DNA from: JAEXNA01 sp050486105
GTDB taxonomy: Bacteria > Vulcanimicrobiota > Xenobia > Xenobiales > JADMJV01
Assembly (NCBI GenBank): GCA_050486105.1
Contig: JBJHCR010000290.1
Span: 1 to 8,137 of the forward strand
DNA: 8,137 nucleotides
Direction: 5' to 3'
Part shown: piece after piece, positions 6,645 to 8,137 of the stretch
Position numbering within the stretch: position 1 is the stretch's first letter
Layout of the letters: every line of letters begins with the position of its first letter
Made by a program: the position numbers and the translations under genes
Notes under the pieces: generated by a model
What the model saw: the letters and a program-made list of their open reading frames with translations, nothing else
What the model was told of the DNA's origin: nothing
Database searches by the model: none

Positions 6645-6700
6645 GAGCCAGTCGGTGAAGCTGGGGCCAAGTCACCTAGAGGGAGAACTGTTGGACACGC

Positions 6701-7696
6701 TCAAAACTCCTCGCCGAAGCTCATCACTACCTGAAAAACTCCTTCCACCACCGCAGCGAGACGAACATAGTCCAGGGTTTCGGGAGTGTCCGAGGACCGA
6801 TGATAGGGGGGGTTCCTGAAAGGGGCCGTGTCGGTTATCATCAGGGCATTATAGCCCACCTGCCAGAAGGACCAATGGTCGGACCAACCCACACCCTGGA
6901 TCGCCGACGGTGCTGCTAAACCCTCAGCGGGTAGGGTGTCGGCGGCAACAAAGGCGGACAGGCAGCGTTCCATGAAGGGCTTCGATTCGAGATTGCTGAC
7001 AAAGCCCACAAAGTTTCCGGTCTCCGGATAACCGGTAATACCTGGTGGGAAATTCTGACTTTGATCGTCGTCGGAATAGAAGCCCAAAGACTCCAAGGAT
7101 ATCATGCCCAACAACTCCAGCCCGGACTCCCGGGAGGCTCGGGCGTAAACTAGGCTTCCCATGGCCTCTGTCTGAAAGTACGGAGGCTCTTCGTTGGCAA
7201 AGAACACCAGGTGAACCGTTGGTCCTCCAGCTTGCTCCTTCAAGAGCCGGCCCAGCTCCAAAAGAGCTGCGCATCCGCTGGCATTATCGTCTGCCCCAGG
7301 CGTACCGGGAAAAGAGTCGTAGTGGGCTCCCATCACCAAAATCTCCGGACTGCCCGGACGCACAGTCCAAATATTCGCCGCTTCTCCGTCGGCCACGGGG
7401 TAGGCCTGAAGGTTCACCTGATAGCCGTAGGATTCGAGAGTGTGGACAAGATACTCTTGAGCCTTCCGGTAGTTCTCAGGCTTCTGGGAATTGCGCTCTC
7501 CGATCTCTTGAGCCAAAGTTACCACGTGGCTCTTTAGGTTCTGCACCATCGCTTGGTCGGGACTCCAATTCCTAAGGGCCTCTTGCTCGGATACCGGGGT
7601 GGACGTTGAACCCGGCTGCGAAACGTTATGGTCGTTCATTCGGGGCTGGCAGCCGAGCAAGAGGCAAGCTATAAGGAGGATCATGCCCAGTCGCAT
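6701..7696 (-). CDS. M28-family zinc metallopeptidase (aminopeptidase-like), predicted lipoprotein
   Basis: The family removes N-terminal residues using two zinc ions. The N-terminus MRLGMILLIACLLLGC is a good lipoprotein signal (lipobox LLGC, lipid on Cys16), placing the enzyme on the envelope, followed by a Ser/Pro/Gln-rich linker. The catalytic domain begins near residue 47. Expected residues are all visible: MGAHYDS (His125, with Asp127), GADDNASG (bridging Asp137), ANEEPPYF (Glu169 base, Glu170 ligand), SLESLGF (Glu202, where Asp or Glu is usual), and PYHRSSDTPETLD (His299). Length of 331 residues suits a single-domain M28 enzyme. The start keeps the Arg before the hydrophobic core; ATG for residue 5 would lose it. 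No clear Shine-Dalgarno is seen. A weak promoter pair (CTGAAA, 17 bases, GATAAG on the minus strand) lies in the A/T-tract region upstream. A truncated paralogue lies beyond the reductase gene. Confidence 0.93.
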   Translation of the reverse strand: MRLGMILLIACLLLGCQPRMNDHNVSQPGSTSTPVSEQEALRNWSPDQAMVQNLKSHVVTLAQEIGERNSQKPENYRKAQEYLVHTLESYGYQVNLQAYPVADGEAANIWTVRPGSPEILVMGAHYDSFPGTPGADDNASGCAALLELGRLLKEQAGGPTVHLVFFANEEPPYFQTEAMGSLVYARASRESGLELLGMISLESLGFYSDDDQSQNFPPGITGYPETGNFVGFVSNLESKPFMERCLSAFVAADTLPAEGLAAPSAIQGVGWSDHWSFWQVGYNALMITDTAPFRNPPYHRSSDTPETLDYVRLAAVVEGVFQVVMSFGEEF

Positions 7697-7737
7697 AACC
7701 GGTTGATTCGACGGTCAAGACCTCTTATCAGCCCTTA

Positions 7738-7763
7738 TTTCAGTTTTTTCAGACTTTTTTCAG
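7738..7763. repeat. T-tract region with three TTTCAG units
   Basis: TTTCAG occurs at 7738, 7747 and 7758, with T6 runs between. On the minus strand this is CTGAAA three times with A6 tracts, 40-70 bases upstream of the M28 start, where phased A-tracts could bend DNA or act as an upstream promoter element. It belongs to the gap 7697-7986, whose other contents are the remnant at 7813-7962 and AT-rich DNA just before the next gene. Confidence 0.3.
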
Positions 7764-7812
7764 GGTGTTGTGAGAGAAGGGGCACAGAAAAGACGCTGGC
7801 TCAGAAAAACGA

Positions 7813-7962
7813 CTAGCCAAGCCGATAATAGTGGGCCTGACGAGCAGCGCCCACAAGCTTTTCCCAAGAACACCAGGCCGCTCCCAATACAAGAAGGAGG
7901 GCCTCTAGCCGAGAGCTACCGGGTTGACTATTGAGTCCCCGAAGTGTTCGCCTAAGTACGAC
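7813..7962 (-). pseudogene. Possible C-terminal remnant of a glycosyltransferase-like protein
   Basis: The minus frame from about 7962 to the TAG at 7815-7813 reads as plausible protein: VVLRRTLRGLNSQPG, then SRLEALLLVLGAAW, then CSWEKLVGAARQAHYYRLG. The SWEKL-x-x-x-A tail after a Leu/Ala-rich helix is like the end of many group 1 glycosyltransferases, which finish with a Trp-Glu helix. This resemblance is weak and is my inference. No start codon and no upstream domain are present: going upstream, the frame passes at once into AT-rich DNA that is the start of the divergent plus-strand gene. If real, it is a cut-off tail of a lost gene. Confidence 0.33.
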
Positions 7963-7986
7963 AGTTTTTTTAGAAATAGGTTTATT

Positions 7987-8137
7987 ATGATTTTTAGAGC
8001 TTTTGTTTATCAGAAGACCATTCTTCTGTATTTCTTCACTATTTTGCTTATTGCTTTTTCCTTGACCTTGGCCCCCAAGCTGGGTTGCTCCAGCGGACCC
8101 CTACCCCACCTTTCCGACACCAGTACCACCGCCAAGG
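7987..8137 (+). CDS. N-terminal part of an unknown exported or membrane-anchored protein (3' end outside window)
   Basis: ATG 7987 opens a frame that runs to the window edge (50 codons visible). Residues 1-10 hold Arg4 and Lys10, then a hydrophobic stretch TILLYFFTILLIAFSLTLA (11-29), then PKLGCSSGPLP. This is a signal peptide or signal anchor. Cys34 after LG could be a lipid site, but Lys at -3 is not canonical, so lipoprotein status is uncertain. After it the sequence becomes Ser/Thr/Pro-rich, a typical extracytoplasmic linker. A TAGG lies seven bases before the ATG as a weak ribosome-binding site, and the upstream 30 bases are AT-rich (T7 run). Function unknown because the mature domain is cut off. 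Confidence 0.62.
   Translation, partial: MIFRAFVYQKTILLYFFTILLIAFSLTLAPKLGCSSGPLPHLSDTSTTAK

Noticed and set aside
6635..6647. Hairpin CTCTC-CGT-GAGAG at the reductase stop as a terminator
   Set aside because: The stem is only five base pairs and no T-run follows.
583..7696. A serpin-peptidase regulatory pair (inhibitor with cognate protease)
   Set aside because: The genes are about 5 kb apart on opposite strands, and the P1 Arg points to a serine protease while M28 enzymes are zinc exopeptidases.
7671..7704. A perfect AAGGAGG-ATC-ATG on the plus strand
   Set aside because: It is the complement of the Leu-rich signal-peptide codons of the M28 gene and opens only a seven-codon ORF.
7831..7854. 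Inverted repeat GTGGGC...GCCCAC followed by AAGCTTTT as a terminator
   Set aside because: The loop is 12 bases, the T-run is only four, and no plus-strand gene ends just upstream; it also lies within the candidate coding remnant.

Overview
The window looks like chromosomal DNA of a Gram-negative-type (diderm) bacterium. Two complete proteins have lipoprotein signal peptides (a serpin and an M28 peptidase), and there is a bacterial MAPEG membrane protein and a two-component histidine kinase. GC content is moderate and ribosome-binding sites are mostly weak. I see no plasmid, phage, insertion sequence, CRISPR, tRNA or rRNA. The phylum cannot be named safely from this sequence.

Layout from left to right. 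(1) The 3' end of an unrecognised helical protein (+, 1-381). (2) A gap holding an antisense, frameshifted EF-hand remnant. (3) A serpin lipoprotein (+, 583-1908) with a readable reactive-centre loop and predicted P1 Arg. (4) A gap of about 350 bases with a short, possibly broken minus-strand reading frame. (5) A histidine kinase (+, 2259-3701) flanked within the protein by two degenerate receiver-like domains. (6) A convergent 456-residue protein (-, 3726-5096), perhaps a degenerate Hsp90-type fold with a C-terminal hydrophobic hairpin. (7) A MAPEG protein (+, 5367-5807). (8) A C-terminal fragment of an M28 peptidase (-, 5812-6060). (9) A DHFR/RibD-C family reductase (+, 6063-6644). (10) An intact M28 peptidase lipoprotein (-, 6701-7696), paralogous to the fragment. 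(11) A gap with T-tracts and a possible glycosyltransferase tail (-). (12) The 5' end of an unknown gene with an N-terminal hydrophobic segment (+, running off the edge).

The genes do not form an operon: orientation alternates and most genes have their own upstream gap. No multi-gene system can be argued from the sequence. The serpin and the peptidase are both predicted cell-envelope lipoproteins (protease inhibitor and protease), but they are about 5 kb apart and M28 metallopeptidases are not usual serpin targets.

The most notable observations are these: both pseudo-receivers of the kinase have Glu where the phospho-accepting Asp should be; the serpin loop resembles antithrombin and points to a trypsin-like target; an M28 partial duplicate sits beside the DHFR-family gene; several eroded coding remnants lie on the minus strand in the 'intergenic' gaps; and a 25-base element occurs twice with three mismatches.
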